Positions 1-7,148 of a stretch of 37,794 nucleotides of DNA are shown piece by piece; the stretch's first letter is position 1, and the number at the start of each line of letters is the position of its first letter. The translations under genes were made by a program, and so were the position numbers. Source of the DNA: Nitrospirota bacterium. Its GTDB lineage: Bacteria; Nitrospirota; Thermodesulfovibrionia; Thermodesulfovibrionales; UBA6898. Under the pieces are notes generated by a model. It searched no databases. It saw nothing but the letters and a program-made list of their open reading frames with translations, and was not told where the DNA came from. The DNA lies in the NCBI GenBank assembly GCA_021811105.1, contig JAJZPM010000038.1, positions 1-37,794 of the forward strand, in the 5' to 3' direction.

Positions 1-1
1 G

Positions 2-124
2 GCAATCAAGGAGTATCTGGAAAATCATAATCAGAATCCTCGGGTATTTTCATGGACCGCTCCAGCAGAAAAGATTCTGACCAAAATAGCTAAATGTAAA
101 GAAGCGTTGGAGACACTACACTAG
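2..124 (+). CDS. IS630-family transposase, C-terminal end (partial)
   Basis: An open frame enters from the left edge and ends at TAG 122-124, giving 40 residues. The tail contains YLENHNQNPRVFSWTAPAEK followed by a short Lys-rich helix. This matches the usual end of IS630/Tc1-type DDE transposases, where 'HN.NP..F.WTA.AE.IL.K' is a recurrent signature. The catalytic DDE residues would lie outside the window. The following ~190 bases are AT-rich and carry no clear gene; an IS end should lie just after the stop, but I cannot define the terminal inverted repeat without the other end. The family call is from recognition of the tail only. Confidence 0.6.
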   Translation, partial: AIKEYLENHNQNPRVFSWTAPAEKILTKIAKCKEALETLH

Positions 125-353
125 TTCAAAAGGGACTTATTACAATGACCACATAAAGGACAGGTATCAATGCTATTAGTCAGACTGCTCAGCCGACGAA
201 ACATAAGTCTAAAATGATTAGGAAATCACAGCCAAGGGAGGCAGGGATGCCTGAAACGAGAAATCGCTCAATCTGGCGAGGAAAATATCACTTTTTTTTT
301 CCTTCACTACTATCTTGTCTACCAATCGAGGCTCCATTGCCAATTCTCAGCAG

Positions 354-614
354 ATGAAGAATTATGTCGTTGCAGTACCATATGCAGACATGAGCTTGGC
401 GAGATATTTGGGATGTTCAAAATTTGGCGACAAGAGATTTGTTTATTGTGCCAATCTTCAGGCTACGGATGAGAATACGGCAATTAAGCGAGCTGAAGAT
501 ATTTTTTGGAGTGACAAGAATTTGCAACCGTTCGATGCAAAGAATGCAAACAACAAGAAGAATGTTCTTATGATCGACAGACATAATATTTTTGTACGAA
601 TGGAAGATAGATAG
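354..614 (+). CDS. Hypothetical protein, AT-rich orphan
   Basis: This 86-residue frame starts at ATG 354; a TTG at 315 would add 13 residues. I do not recognise a family. The protein is soluble, has no signal or membrane segment, and is rich in Asn/Asp/Lys near its end. Base composition is clearly lower in GC than the genes from 667 onward, consistent with acquired DNA next to the IS630 remnant. There is no good ribosome site for ATG 354. However, a 36-codon frame with a good Shine-Dalgarno (GGGAGG, ATG 247) ends in TGA overlapping this ATG (ATGA), so it may be translated by coupling. It is a real gene or a decayed one with roughly equal likelihood. Confidence 0.4.
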   Translation: MKNYVVAVPYADMSLARYLGCSKFGDKRFVYCANLQATDENTAIKRAEDIFWSDKNLQPFDAKNANNKKNVLMIDRHNIFVRMEDR

Positions 615-666
615 AAAGAGCCAGATACGATGTTGGTATGAGATAAAGATATTGTTGAAATAGATC

Positions 667-1227
667 ATGACCATATACAACCTCTATAAACTTCTCAAGG
701 AAGAACTTGGAAACGGCTCTTCGGACCTTGTTACCCGTCCGTCCGGGCAGGCGATAAGGGAGCGGATCGAGCGGGATGTTGAGAAGGAAGAGCGCGGGGC
801 GGTCATTGCCCTCGACTTTTCCAAGATAAGCATAATAGATTATTCGTGCGCCGACGAGATAGTTGCAAAACTCGTCTCGCGGCTCTTGAGTGGAGAGTAC
901 GGGGAAAAATATATTGTCCTGTCCGGGCTTAATGAAAACCAGAAAGAGAACATCGAGGTTGCGCTTGAACGAAAGGACCTTGCCGTCATCGCTGAAATGA
1001 GAGACGGCAGGAAGGTCCTTGTCGGGAATCTGAATAAATATTTACAGGAAACCCTCGATATGATATCAGAGAAAGGGAAAGTTACGGCCGGTGATCTGTC
1101 GGTTGCGCTAAAACTTCCGGCTAATACAAGCGGCACAAGGTTATTGAATCTTCACAAGAAACGTCTTGTAAAAAGGATAGATGAGATGAGAGACGGCGGA
1201 AGGGTATGGGTTTATGAGAAAATTTGA
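667..1227 (+). CDS. STAS-like (DUF4325-type) domain protein with C-terminal winged helix
   Basis: The protein has 186 residues. Residues ~40-110 read as an alternating alpha/beta STAS-like fold (AVIALDFSKISIIDYSCADE is typical of the DUF4325 type), with a central strand, the 'D-F/Y-S' loop and a following helix. Residues ~125-186 look like a winged helix (helix, turn 'VALKLPANTSGTRLLNLHKK', basic recognition helix, beta wing ending RVWVYEKI). By family analogy the STAS-like part would bind a protein partner and the C-terminus DNA, but no partner kinase lies nearby. It sits 15 bases before rmuC and is probably co-transcribed. No convincing Shine-Dalgarno precedes ATG 667. Function is not known. 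Confidence 0.7.
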   Translation: MTIYNLYKLLKEELGNGSSDLVTRPSGQAIRERIERDVEKEERGAVIALDFSKISIIDYSCADEIVAKLVSRLLSGEYGEKYIVLSGLNENQKENIEVALERKDLAVIAEMRDGRKVLVGNLNKYLQETLDMISEKGKVTAGDLSVALKLPANTSGTRLLNLHKKRLVKRIDEMRDGGRVWVYEKI

Positions 1228-1242
1228 TATGGGAAGTGAGAT

Positions 1243-2643
1243 ATGGAGCCGGTAGCTTATTTAATCTTGGGAATAATTGTCGGGGGAATTGTCGTCTATA
1301 TCATAGTCTCTTCCCGTCTCAAGGAATTCTATTCGACACAGATAGCCGACCTCCAGATGAAGCAATCGGAACTCGACGGTAAGGGAAGAAGCGCCGAGGC
1401 GGTGAACACTGAATTGAGACAGCAGATCGCTCAGAAAGAAGCGACGATTGAACAGCTGAGGGATGAGCTGAATACCGAGCGCCAAACAAGGGTGGAGGCG
1501 CTCACAAGACTTGCGGCCGCGCAGAAGAGTTTTGAAGAGCAGAAAGCGTTGATAGAGGCTATGAAAAACGAGATGACCGATACATTTAATGCTCTTTCGG
1601 CTGCCGCCCTCAAGAGCAGCAGCGAGGATTTTCTGAGGCTTGCCTCGGAGTCGCTTGGAAAGGTCGTGTCTGATACAAAGGGGAAGCTCGGTGAGCATCA
1701 GGCAGCGATGGACGGAATGATAAAGCCCCTTTCAGAGACCCTGAAAAGATATGAGGAACAGATCAGGGCGATGGAGGAGAGCAGGCACAAGGCTTATGGC
1801 AGTCTCGAAGAGCAGCTCAGGTCGCTTGCCTCAACGCATGAAAACCTTCAGAGAGAGACAAGCAACCTTGTATCCGCCCTGAGAAAGCCGCAGGTCCGCG
1901 GGAGGTGGGGCGAGATGCAGCTGAGGCGGGTCGCGGAGCTTTCGGGCATGTCCATGCACTGTGACTTCACCGAACAGCAGTCCGTCGATACCGATAAAGG
2001 CAGGATACGGCCCGATATGATCGTCCACCTTCCGATGGGGCGTGAGATCGTTGTGGACTCGAAGGTCTCTCTTGAAGCCTATCTCGATGCGATAGCTGCC
2101 CAGACTGATGAAGAAAAAAAGGTGAAGCTGGAGAGACACGCGCAGCAAGTGAGGGCGCATATGGTAAAACTTGCCTCGAAGGACTACTGGAGTCAGTTCC
2201 GGCAGTCCCCTGAATTCGTGGTGCTCTTTATCCCCGGTGAGGTCTTTTTGAGCCCGGCGGTAGAAATTGACAACAGCCTGATCGAGGACGGCATCGAGAA
2301 ACGGGTCATTATCGCTACGCCGACCACTCTCATCGCACTGCTCAGGGCCATCGCCTACGGCTGGCGTCAGGAACAGATGACAAAGAACGCCGAGCAGATA
2401 AGCATGCTCGGGAAAGAGCTATATGACAGAATAAGCACAATGGCCAAGTATTTCGGCGAACTCGGTTCCGCGATAGAAAAGTCGATCGCTTCCTATAATA
2501 GAGTGATCGGCTCCATGGAATCGAGGGTGCTGCCTTCAATACGGAAATTCCGGGAACTCGGCGCTACTGGTGCCGAAGAGATACCGGCCCTGGAACAGGT
2601 GGATCAAAAGCCGAGGAACCTGAGCCTCTTAGATCCTGAATGA
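1243..2643 (+). CDS. rmuC: RmuC-family DNA recombination protein
   Basis: The protein has 466 residues. One N-terminal membrane helix (~residues 4-24) is followed by a long charged coiled coil (~25-110), then the RmuC nuclease-like domain (~200-400). That domain has the conserved GRWGEMQLRRVAELSGM stretch, 'DMIVHLP', 'VDSKVSLEAY' and the 'LFIPGEVFLSPA' block, a PDDEXK-like core. RmuC limits recombination at inverted repeats in E. coli; its biochemical activity is not firmly established. Length is normal for the family. A good ribosome site (GGGAAGTGAG) precedes ATG 1243. Its stop overlaps the mtgA start by four bases (ATGA at 2640-2643), so the two are translationally coupled. Confidence 0.93.
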   Translation: MEPVAYLILGIIVGGIVVYIIVSSRLKEFYSTQIADLQMKQSELDGKGRSAEAVNTELRQQIAQKEATIEQLRDELNTERQTRVEALTRLAAAQKSFEEQKALIEAMKNEMTDTFNALSAAALKSSSEDFLRLASESLGKVVSDTKGKLGEHQAAMDGMIKPLSETLKRYEEQIRAMEESRHKAYGSLEEQLRSLASTHENLQRETSNLVSALRKPQVRGRWGEMQLRRVAELSGMSMHCDFTEQQSVDTDKGRIRPDMIVHLPMGREIVVDSKVSLEAYLDAIAAQTDEEKKVKLERHAQQVRAHMVKLASKDYWSQFRQSPEFVVLFIPGEVFLSPAVEIDNSLIEDGIEKRVIIATPTTLIALLRAIAYGWRQEQMTKNAEQISMLGKELYDRISTMAKYFGELGSAIEKSIASYNRVIGSMESRVLPSIRKFRELGATGAEEIPALEQVDQKPRNLSLLDPE

Positions 2644-3458
2644 AAAGAAAGAAGAAATCCTGCATCGGCAGATTCTTCACCATGGGCGCCCTCGCTCTTG
2701 CCGTTTTCGTCGCCTTTCAGTTCGTATATCCGAACGTCTCTGCACTGAAGAAGACGAACCCGAAGAAGACGGCGATGATGGAATACCGCGAGGCTGAATG
2801 GAAGAGAGAAGGCAAGAAATACAGGATCGATCAGAAATGGGTGCCGCTGAGGGCGATATCGCCTTATCTCATCAAGGCGGTGCTGATAGGGGAGGACGAC
2901 AAGTTCTGGAGACATGAGGGGTTCGACTACGAGGCGATGCAGAAGGCGATGGAAAAAGACATCAAGGCTAAGAAATTCAAACTCGGGGGCAGCACGATCA
3001 GCCAACAGCTTGCGAAGAACCTTTATCTCTCTCCGTCGAAAAATCCGGTCAGGAAACTGCGGGAGGCGATCATCACCTGGAGAATGGAAAGGACGCTTTC
3101 GAAAAAGAGGATCCTCGAACTTTATTTAAACGTTGCCGAATGGGGAGATAAGGGGATATTCGGGATCGGTGCCGCGTCGCGCCATTATTACGGAAAACCG
3201 GCTTCTGCGCTGGGGCCCGAAGAGGCGGCGAGGCTTGCGGCGGTGCTGCCGAATCCGCGGAAGTACAGTCCGCTCGGGACGCAGAGATATGTCGTGAACC
3301 GCTCCAATCTTATTTACAACATCATGGTAAGAAGGGGCATCGTCGTGCCGGAATATGAGGAGATGCAGGCGGAACCCGAGCAGCCGGAGACTCCGCTGGA
3401 ACCGTCTCAGCCCCCGCCGACTTCGATCATAGACGCAAAACCGTCCTCAGATAAATAA
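2640..3458 (+). CDS. mtgA: Monofunctional peptidoglycan transglycosylase (GT51)
   Basis: The protein has 272 residues. A basic N-terminus and one membrane anchor (~residues 13-33) precede a GT51 glycosyltransferase domain. The signature motifs are present in order: EDDKFWRHEGFD (~85-96, Glu85 catalytic), GGSTISQQLAKNLYL (~116-130), 'RKLREAIITWRMERTLSKKRILELYLN' split over ~138-164, and the 'AARLAAVLPNP' block. There is no transpeptidase domain, so it polymerises lipid II glycan strands without cross-linking them. The C-terminus is a Pro/Glu-rich low-complexity tail. It is coupled to rmuC by the ATGA overlap and ends before a bidirectional hairpin, converging on nifS. Confidence 0.93.
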   Translation: MKRKKKSCIGRFFTMGALALAVFVAFQFVYPNVSALKKTNPKKTAMMEYREAEWKREGKKYRIDQKWVPLRAISPYLIKAVLIGEDDKFWRHEGFDYEAMQKAMEKDIKAKKFKLGGSTISQQLAKNLYLSPSKNPVRKLREAIITWRMERTLSKKRILELYLNVAEWGDKGIFGIGAASRHYYGKPASALGPEEAARLAAVLPNPRKYSPLGTQRYVVNRSNLIYNIMVRRGIVVPEYEEMQAEPEQPETPLEPSQPPPTSIIDAKPSSDK

Positions 3459-3473
3459 TGTTTCGCAGATGAT

Positions 3474-3508
3474 GAGGAGACGGGCAGCCCGTCTGCCTCT
3501 TTCTTTTA
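3474..3508. terminator. Hairpin terminator between convergent mtgA and nifS
   Basis: AGACGGGC and GCCCGTCT (3478-3494) form a GC-rich hairpin with a tiny loop, with a further AGG/CCT pairing outside it and a T-rich run (ctttctttt) to the right. It lies between two converging genes and fits a terminator for mtgA, possibly serving both. Confidence 0.65.
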
Positions 3509-3528
3509 TGTTTCACTGAAGCTGAAGG

Positions 3529-4707
3529 TTATTGGGGCGGACAAACTATCTTTTCCCTGCCGAAGGGTGAATACTCCCTGAGTTCCCGTATGACCCCGGG
3601 CATCACCTCGATCACCTTGTCTATCTCCTGTTGCGTGTTGTAGCGGCTCAGTGAGAAGCGAATAGAGCCGTGCACCGCGGTATATGGTATTCCCATCGCC
3701 CGCAGGACGTGCGAGGGCTCGAGTGAACCGGAGGTGCAGGCCGAGCCGGAGGAGGCGCAGATGCCGAATTCGTTCAGCCGCAGAAGGATAGCCTCGCCTT
3801 CGATGTATTCGAAGCTCATATTGGTGGTATTTGGGAGCCTGTTTTCGATGTCGCCGTTGATCCTCGCGTCCGGACAGCATTTCAGAAGTGCGTTTTCGAG
3901 CCTGTCGCAGAGAACCTTGAGGTCTGTGGCTTCTTTGTGGAGAAATTGCGCCGCCAGTTCGCAGGCCTTTCCAAGACCGATGATCGATGCAACGTTCTCG
4001 GTGCCGGCCCTCCGTCCCCCCTCCTGGTGGCCGCCTATTACATACGGGCTGAACCTTGTCCCGCGTCTTACGTATAAGACCCCAATGCCCTTGGGCGCGT
4101 GCAATTTGTGTCCTGAGAGCGAGAGCATGTCAACCGGAAGTTCTTTCAGATCCAGGGGAAGCTTTCCCCCCGCCTGGACTGCGTCGGTATGAAAAAGCAC
4201 CCCTCTTTCTTTGAGCTTTTCGGCGATCTCGGCTATCGGAAAGATAACACCCGTTTCGTTGTTTGCATACATGATCGAGACAACCGCGGTATCATCGTCA
4301 ACGGACTTGAAGAGAAAATCCATATCGAGCTGGCCGAGATTGTTCACCGGTACGAAGGTCACCCGGTAGCCTTTCCGTGCAAGGTGCCTGCAGAAGTTGA
4401 GTACCGCAGGATGTTCGACCCTCGTGGTGATCACATGTTTCCTCCGGGGAAGCGATCCGATTGCGCTCATGATTGCGGTGTTGTCGCTCTCGGTGCCGCA
4501 GCTCATGAAGATTATCTCTTCTGGGTCCGCATTCAGGAGGCCGGCGACCTTTTCCCTTGCGCCCTCGATCTTCCGGTAGAGCTGCCCGCCAAAGGTATGC
4601 ATGCTAGATGGGTTGCCGTAAAGGTCCCGCAAGTAAGGCAGCATTTCATCGAGTACCTCGGGGGCTACCCTCGTCGTTGCGTTATTGTCGAGATAAATGG
4701 GGTTCAT
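3529..4707 (-). CDS. nifS: Cysteine desulfurase, NifS type
   Basis: The protein has 392 residues from the ATG at 4707-4705; this start was chosen because the NifS N-terminus (MNPIYLDNNATTRV) begins there and it overlaps the nifU stop by four bases (ATGA on the minus strand). It is a PLP fold-type I enzyme: 'SCGTESDNTAI' near 69-79, the PLP Lys201 in SGHKLHAPKG, and the persulfide Cys324 in CASSGSACTSG, the short-loop NifS/IscS class arrangement. It removes sulfur from cysteine and passes persulfide sulfur to NifU, and probably to TusA-like acceptors in this genome. It is downstream of nifU in a two-gene operon. Confidence 0.95.
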   Translation of the reverse strand: MNPIYLDNNATTRVAPEVLDEMLPYLRDLYGNPSSMHTFGGQLYRKIEGAREKVAGLLNADPEEIIFMSCGTESDNTAIMSAIGSLPRRKHVITTRVEHPAVLNFCRHLARKGYRVTFVPVNNLGQLDMDFLFKSVDDDTAVVSIMYANNETGVIFPIAEIAEKLKERGVLFHTDAVQAGGKLPLDLKELPVDMLSLSGHKLHAPKGIGVLYVRRGTRFSPYVIGGHQEGGRRAGTENVASIIGLGKACELAAQFLHKEATDLKVLCDRLENALLKCCPDARINGDIENRLPNTTNMSFEYIEGEAILLRLNEFGICASSGSACTSGSLEPSHVLRAMGIPYTAVHGSIRFSLSRYNTQQEIDKVIEVMPGVIRELREYSPFGREKIVCPPQ

Positions 4708-5537
4708 TGATAGGCCTCCACTACAATATCTTCGCTCACCATCTCCCTCAGCTTTGCCTGGATGCCCTTTATCGTGATGTCCGACATCATGCATCCCGTA
4801 CACATGCCCCGGAGGGCGAGGGTGACCTTGCTGCCTTCGATATCGATCAGTTCGACGTCGCCGTTGTCGGCCTGAAGCCCGGGACGTATCTCGTTTTCGA
4901 TGATCTCCTGGATCAGGGCTATCTTATGGAGGTTAGTGAGCTTCTTGGGTTTGGGCGGTTTTTCCGGGGGCTTCAAAGACCAGAGGTCCCTCAGGATAAG
5001 CTCTATCTGTGGGATGCACTCCCCGCAGCCTCCGCCCGCCTTGGTGAAGTTCGTGATCTCGTCAACAGTGGTGAGGTGGTTCTCGACCGCGACTTTTCTG
5101 ATCTTTTCCTCGCTTACGTCAAAGCATTTGCAGACAAGCTTTCCTTCCTCTTTTTGCGGGATTTTTTCCCCGCGGTAATTGGCAATGGCCGCCTCGAGTG
5201 CCTCCCTTCCCATCACGGAGCAGTGCATCTTTTGTTCGGGAAGACCGCCCAGGAAATCGGCTATGTCCTGGTTTGAGATCTTCAGGGCCTCGTCGAGGGT
5301 CTTTCCTTTGACCATCTCGGTAAGAGCGGAGGAACTCGCGATGGCAGAGGCGCAGCCGAAGGTCTGAAATTTCGCATCGATGATCTTGCCGGTCTCCTTG
5401 TCGAGTTTTAGAAAGAGTTTCAGCGCGTCTCCGCAGATGATGCTTCCGACTTCGCCGACCGCGTCGGCATCAGAGATTTCGCCTACGTTCTTCGGTTTGA
5501 GAAATGTCTCTTTTACCTTGTCCGTATATTCCCACAT
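4704..5537 (-). CDS. nifU: Fe-S cluster scaffold NifU, three-domain form
   Basis: The protein has 277 residues with the complete NifU layout. The N-terminal IscU-like scaffold has Cys35, Cys62 and Cys106. The central BFD-type [2Fe-2S] domain has Cys136, Cys138, Cys171 and Cys174. After a Pro/Lys-rich linker (~188-200) comes the C-terminal Nfu-like domain with Cys246-x2-Cys249. It assembles and transfers Fe-S clusters with sulfur from NifS. No nitrogenase genes are in the window and I found no TGT-N10-ACA NifA site upstream, so this pair may be the housekeeping assembly system, as in several anaerobes that lack ISC. The first gene of the nifU-nifS operon. Confidence 0.95.
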   Translation of the reverse strand: MWEYTDKVKETFLKPKNVGEISDADAVGEVGSIICGDALKLFLKLDKETGKIIDAKFQTFGCASAIASSSALTEMVKGKTLDEALKISNQDIADFLGGLPEQKMHCSVMGREALEAAIANYRGEKIPQKEEGKLVCKCFDVSEEKIRKVAVENHLTTVDEITNFTKAGGGCGECIPQIELILRDLWSLKPPEKPPKPKKLTNLHKIALIQEIIENEIRPGLQADNGDVELIDIEGSKVTLALRGMCTGCMMSDITIKGIQAKLREMVSEDIVVEAYQ

Positions 5538-5557
5538 GATTTAATTTTTTCATGAAT

Positions 5558-5581
5558 AGGGACCGATGTCAAATCGTCCCT
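5558..5581 (-). promoter_or_regulatory. Hairpin in the nifU leader
   Basis: AGGGA (5558-5562) and TCCCT (5577-5581) pair, with inner CGAT/ATCG pairing after one bulged base, about 20 bases upstream of the nifU start. It could be an operator or RNA hairpin; no known Fe-S regulator site was recognised. Confidence 0.3.
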
Positions 5582-5656
5582 GAGGTCGTATCACTTAAGG
5601 TCGCATGTCCGCCTTCTTAGATGAGCTTTTTATACGTGGCGAGAGTTGACAGTCGA

Positions 5657-5685
5657 TTGACACGGTCTCTTAAGGGGGGTATAAA
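5657..5685 (+). promoter_or_regulatory. Sigma-70 promoter of the GYD-domain gene
   Basis: A perfect -35 TTGACA (5657-5662), a 17-base spacer and TATAAA (5680-5685) make a strong consensus promoter. The predicted transcript starts near 5692 and gives a leader of about 37 bases. A second TTGACA at 5646-5651 lies just upstream and is not at a usable distance. Confidence 0.8.
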
Positions 5686-5728
5686 TTAGGAGAAGACGGA
5701 AATTCAAACCGTGAAAGGAGAGGGGAAT

Positions 5729-6013
5729 ATGGCCACATACGTTATTCTGAGCACATTGACCGACGAGGGGAGAAAGACGATCAAGGAGAACCCTAAGCGC
5801 ATCATCGAAGTGAACAAGGAACTCGAAAAAATGGGAATAAAAGTGAAGGAGCAGTATTCGGTGCTTGGCCCATACGACTTTGTGAATATCGTTGAGGCGA
5901 AGGACAACGAAGCGGTCATGAAGATGTCGTTTGAACTGGGTGCTCGCGGCTCGGTCCAGCTGATGACGCTGGCGGCCATCCCTGTGGCGGACCTCGTCAA
6001 AATGTTGAAATAG
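5729..6013 (+). CDS. GYD-domain protein
   Basis: The protein has 94 residues starting at ATG 5729, chosen over GTG 5711 because GGAGAGGGG lies at the right distance before ATG. It begins MATYVILSTLTDEGRKTIKE and has the 'VLGPYDFVNIVEAKDNEAVM' core, the GYD motif region (GPYD here), and a ferredoxin-like alpha/beta pattern ending in 'LAAIPVADLVKMLK'. The family is small, cytoplasmic and widespread, with no firmly assigned activity. It has its own strong promoter and stands alone between nifU (divergent) and tusA. Confidence 0.85.
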   Translation: MATYVILSTLTDEGRKTIKENPKRIIEVNKELEKMGIKVKEQYSVLGPYDFVNIVEAKDNEAVMKMSFELGARGSVQLMTLAAIPVADLVKMLK

Positions 6014-6074
6014 ACCGGATTCAGCAGTAATATTATCGATCTACTTTTCCGTGGTCGGAGATGACGGGTTCCGG

Positions 6075-6103
6075 TTGACAAAAGGCGCGGGATATTGTTT
6101 AAT
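6075..6103 (+). promoter_or_regulatory. Sigma-70 promoter of tusA
   Basis: TTGACA (6075-6080), a 17-base spacer and TTTAAT (6098-6103) lie ahead of tusA, giving a predicted leader of about 35 bases that includes the ribosome site AGGAGG. Confidence 0.7.
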
Positions 6104-6145
6104 AGTTTATTGTTTGCTTGACAATAGAGATTACAGGAGGATAGC

Positions 6146-6382
6146 ATGGCTGATATTAAGGCAGATGTCGTACTGGATACAAAGGGGATGAATTGCCCCA
6201 TGCCCGTTTTGAAGACCAAGAAGGCGATCGATACTCTTCAGTCGGGACAGGTACTCGAAGTCATATCCACCGACGCCGGCTCGAAGTCCGACATTCCGGC
6301 TTTGCTGAAGAGACTCGGGCACGAGCTTCTTGAGACCAAAGAACAGGGCAACGTTATCGAGTTTTACATCAAAAAGAAGTAG
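6146..6382 (+). CDS. tusA: TusA-family sulfur-transfer protein
   Basis: The protein has 78 residues with the TusA/SirA/YeeD fold. The N-terminal motif NCPMPVLKTKKAI carries the persulfide-carrying Cys17 and Pro20 of the CPxP motif, and the rest has the usual 'L..G..LEV..TD.GS..DIP' pattern. It would accept sulfane sulfur from a desulfurase or rhodanese and pass it on for tRNA thiolation, molybdenum-cofactor or sulfur metabolism. ACAGGAGGATAGC gives a strong ribosome site. It is monocistronic, with its own promoter and a very strong terminator. Confidence 0.92.
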   Translation: MADIKADVVLDTKGMNCPMPVLKTKKAIDTLQSGQVLEVISTDAGSKSDIPALLKRLGHELLETKEQGNVIEFYIKKK

Positions 6383-6401
6383 TTTTAGCGTATTGTCTGC
6401 T

Positions 6402-6432
6402 AAAAAAAGCCGGGCTTCCCGGCTTTTTTTTT
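6402..6432. terminator. Rho-independent terminator after tusA
   Basis: An A7 run, AAGCCGGG stem, CTT loop, CCCGGCTT stem and a run of nine Ts form a textbook terminator. The A/T symmetry means it could also act on the opposite strand. Confidence 0.92.
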
Positions 6433-6490
6433 GAGCGCCGACCGTCTTCAATTGTCTTTTCGCGTCCTTTTCTTGTATCTTATTACGCCT

Positions 6491-6577
6491 GCCCGAGTGG
6501 CGGAATTGGTAGACGCAAGGGACTTAAAATCCCTCGCGGGAAACCGCGTGCCGGTTCGAGTCCGGCCTCGGGCACCA
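6491..6577 (+). tRNA. tRNA-Leu (anticodon UAA)
   Basis: The gene is 87 bases with an encoded CCA. The acceptor stem GCCCGAG (6491-6497) pairs with CTCGGGC (6567-6573). The anticodon stem AGGGA/TCCCT frames the loop CTTAAAA, so the anticodon is TAA. A long variable arm (CGCGGGAAACCGCG) and the T loop GGTTCGAGTCC are typical of bacterial tRNA-Leu. Confidence 0.97.
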
Positions 6578-6772
6578 TCATTATTTCCTTCTTGGTACAA
6601 TTCAATGTCATTGTAAATAACCTCTTAAAAGCTTCGTTGGAAAGGCGTTGTGGGAATCCTCATCCTTGGGGTGTCCGGGCGGCTAATTCCAATTTTTACA
6701 ACACGTCTCAGTTGGATGAAGTACGGTGAATTATGACGGATCTTTTTTGACTTTTCGTGGGATAAAATAAGT

Positions 6773-6809
6773 GATAGGCCGGCTGGGGATCGGGGATAAC
6801 CGGCCTATC
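6773..6809. repeat. Inverted repeat (hairpin) in the gene-free region
   Basis: GATAGGCCGG (6773-6782) and CCGGCCTATC (6800-6809) are a perfect 10-base inverted repeat around a 17-base purine-rich loop that contains GGGGATCGGGGA. There is no T-run, so it does not look like a terminator. The 570 bases from 6578 to 7148 have no convincing gene; besides this they hold the hairpin at 6820, the terminator at 6912 and a 27-codon frame at 7036. Confidence 0.6.
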
Positions 6810-6819
6810 TATGGAGGGT

Positions 6820-6856
6820 GGTAGATAAATTATTTTGGAGGGATCATCTATCTACC
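6820..6856. repeat. Second inverted repeat beside the first
   Basis: GGTAGATA (6820-6827) and TATCTACC (6849-6856) form an 8-base inverted repeat with a 21-base loop containing TTGGAGGGATC. It follows the first hairpin by ten bases; together they look like tandem stem-loops in an unidentified transcript. Confidence 0.5.
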
Positions 6857-6911
6857 TAATTAACCTTACCAGATAATCATGGCCTGTGTCAACAACAAGC
6901 GGCAAGCTCAA

Positions 6912-6946
6912 GAAAAAAAAAAAATTCATCGGACAAAAAATCCGAT
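6912..6946 (-). terminator. Minus-strand terminator downstream of the NPD-type oxidoreductase
   Basis: Read on the minus strand, ATCGGA, a TTTTTTG loop, TCCGAT and then a run of twelve Ts form a rho-independent terminator. It lies about 200 bases past the stop of the gene at 7149, so that transcript would carry a long 3' tail. Confidence 0.6.
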
Positions 6947-7035
6947 AAAAGCCTCTTGGGAAAGAAGAAAAAATACTGCGGAGTCAACAATTGTCGATTC
7001 GAAAGGTGGCGACTACTACGCCGGAGGCGACTACC

Positions 7036-7119
7036 ATGAAACAATCGCCGATGCTGACCGAGACCGAGGAGATATGCGTGTATCTGAACTTCGGGACGGC
7101 GTCAAGAGCGCCGGGATGA
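7036..7119 (+). CDS. Possible 27-residue peptide
   Basis: ATG 7036 follows a good ribosome site (GGAGG with seven bases spacing) and opens a 27-codon frame ending TGA 7117-7119. The peptide begins MKQSPMLTETEEICVYLNFG. I do not recognise it. A GGCGACTAC direct repeat (7008-7016 and 7026-7034) lies just before it, and the second copy overlaps the ribosome site. Short frames with a chance ribosome site are common, so this is weak. Confidence 0.2.
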   Translation: MKQSPMLTETEEICVYLNFGTASRAPG

Positions 7120-7148
7120 AAGGTAAGGATTAGTTGGTTGCAGTCGTG

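Noticed and set aside
4708-4803. Longer NifS start adding 32 residues
   Set aside because: The extra part lies inside nifU in another frame and does not resemble NifS; the coupled ATG at 4707 matches the family start.
5538-5656. NifA or sigma-54 site upstream of nifU
   Set aside because: No TGT-N10-ACA and no GG-N10-GC element with a usable -12 box was found on the minus strand; one near match lacks the ACA half.
6491-6600. Integration site at the 3' end of tRNA-Leu
   Set aside because: No second copy of the tRNA 3' end and no integrase gene were seen in the window.
6760-6960. Cyclic-di-GMP or other known riboswitch in the stem-loop region
   Set aside because: The conserved cores of common riboswitch classes are not present; only simple stem-loops are seen.
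6879-7133. 84-codon open frame on the plus strand after the tRNA
   Set aside because: It runs through a poly-A tract and a minus-strand terminator, has Lys/Arg-rich low-complexity content and no ribosome site.
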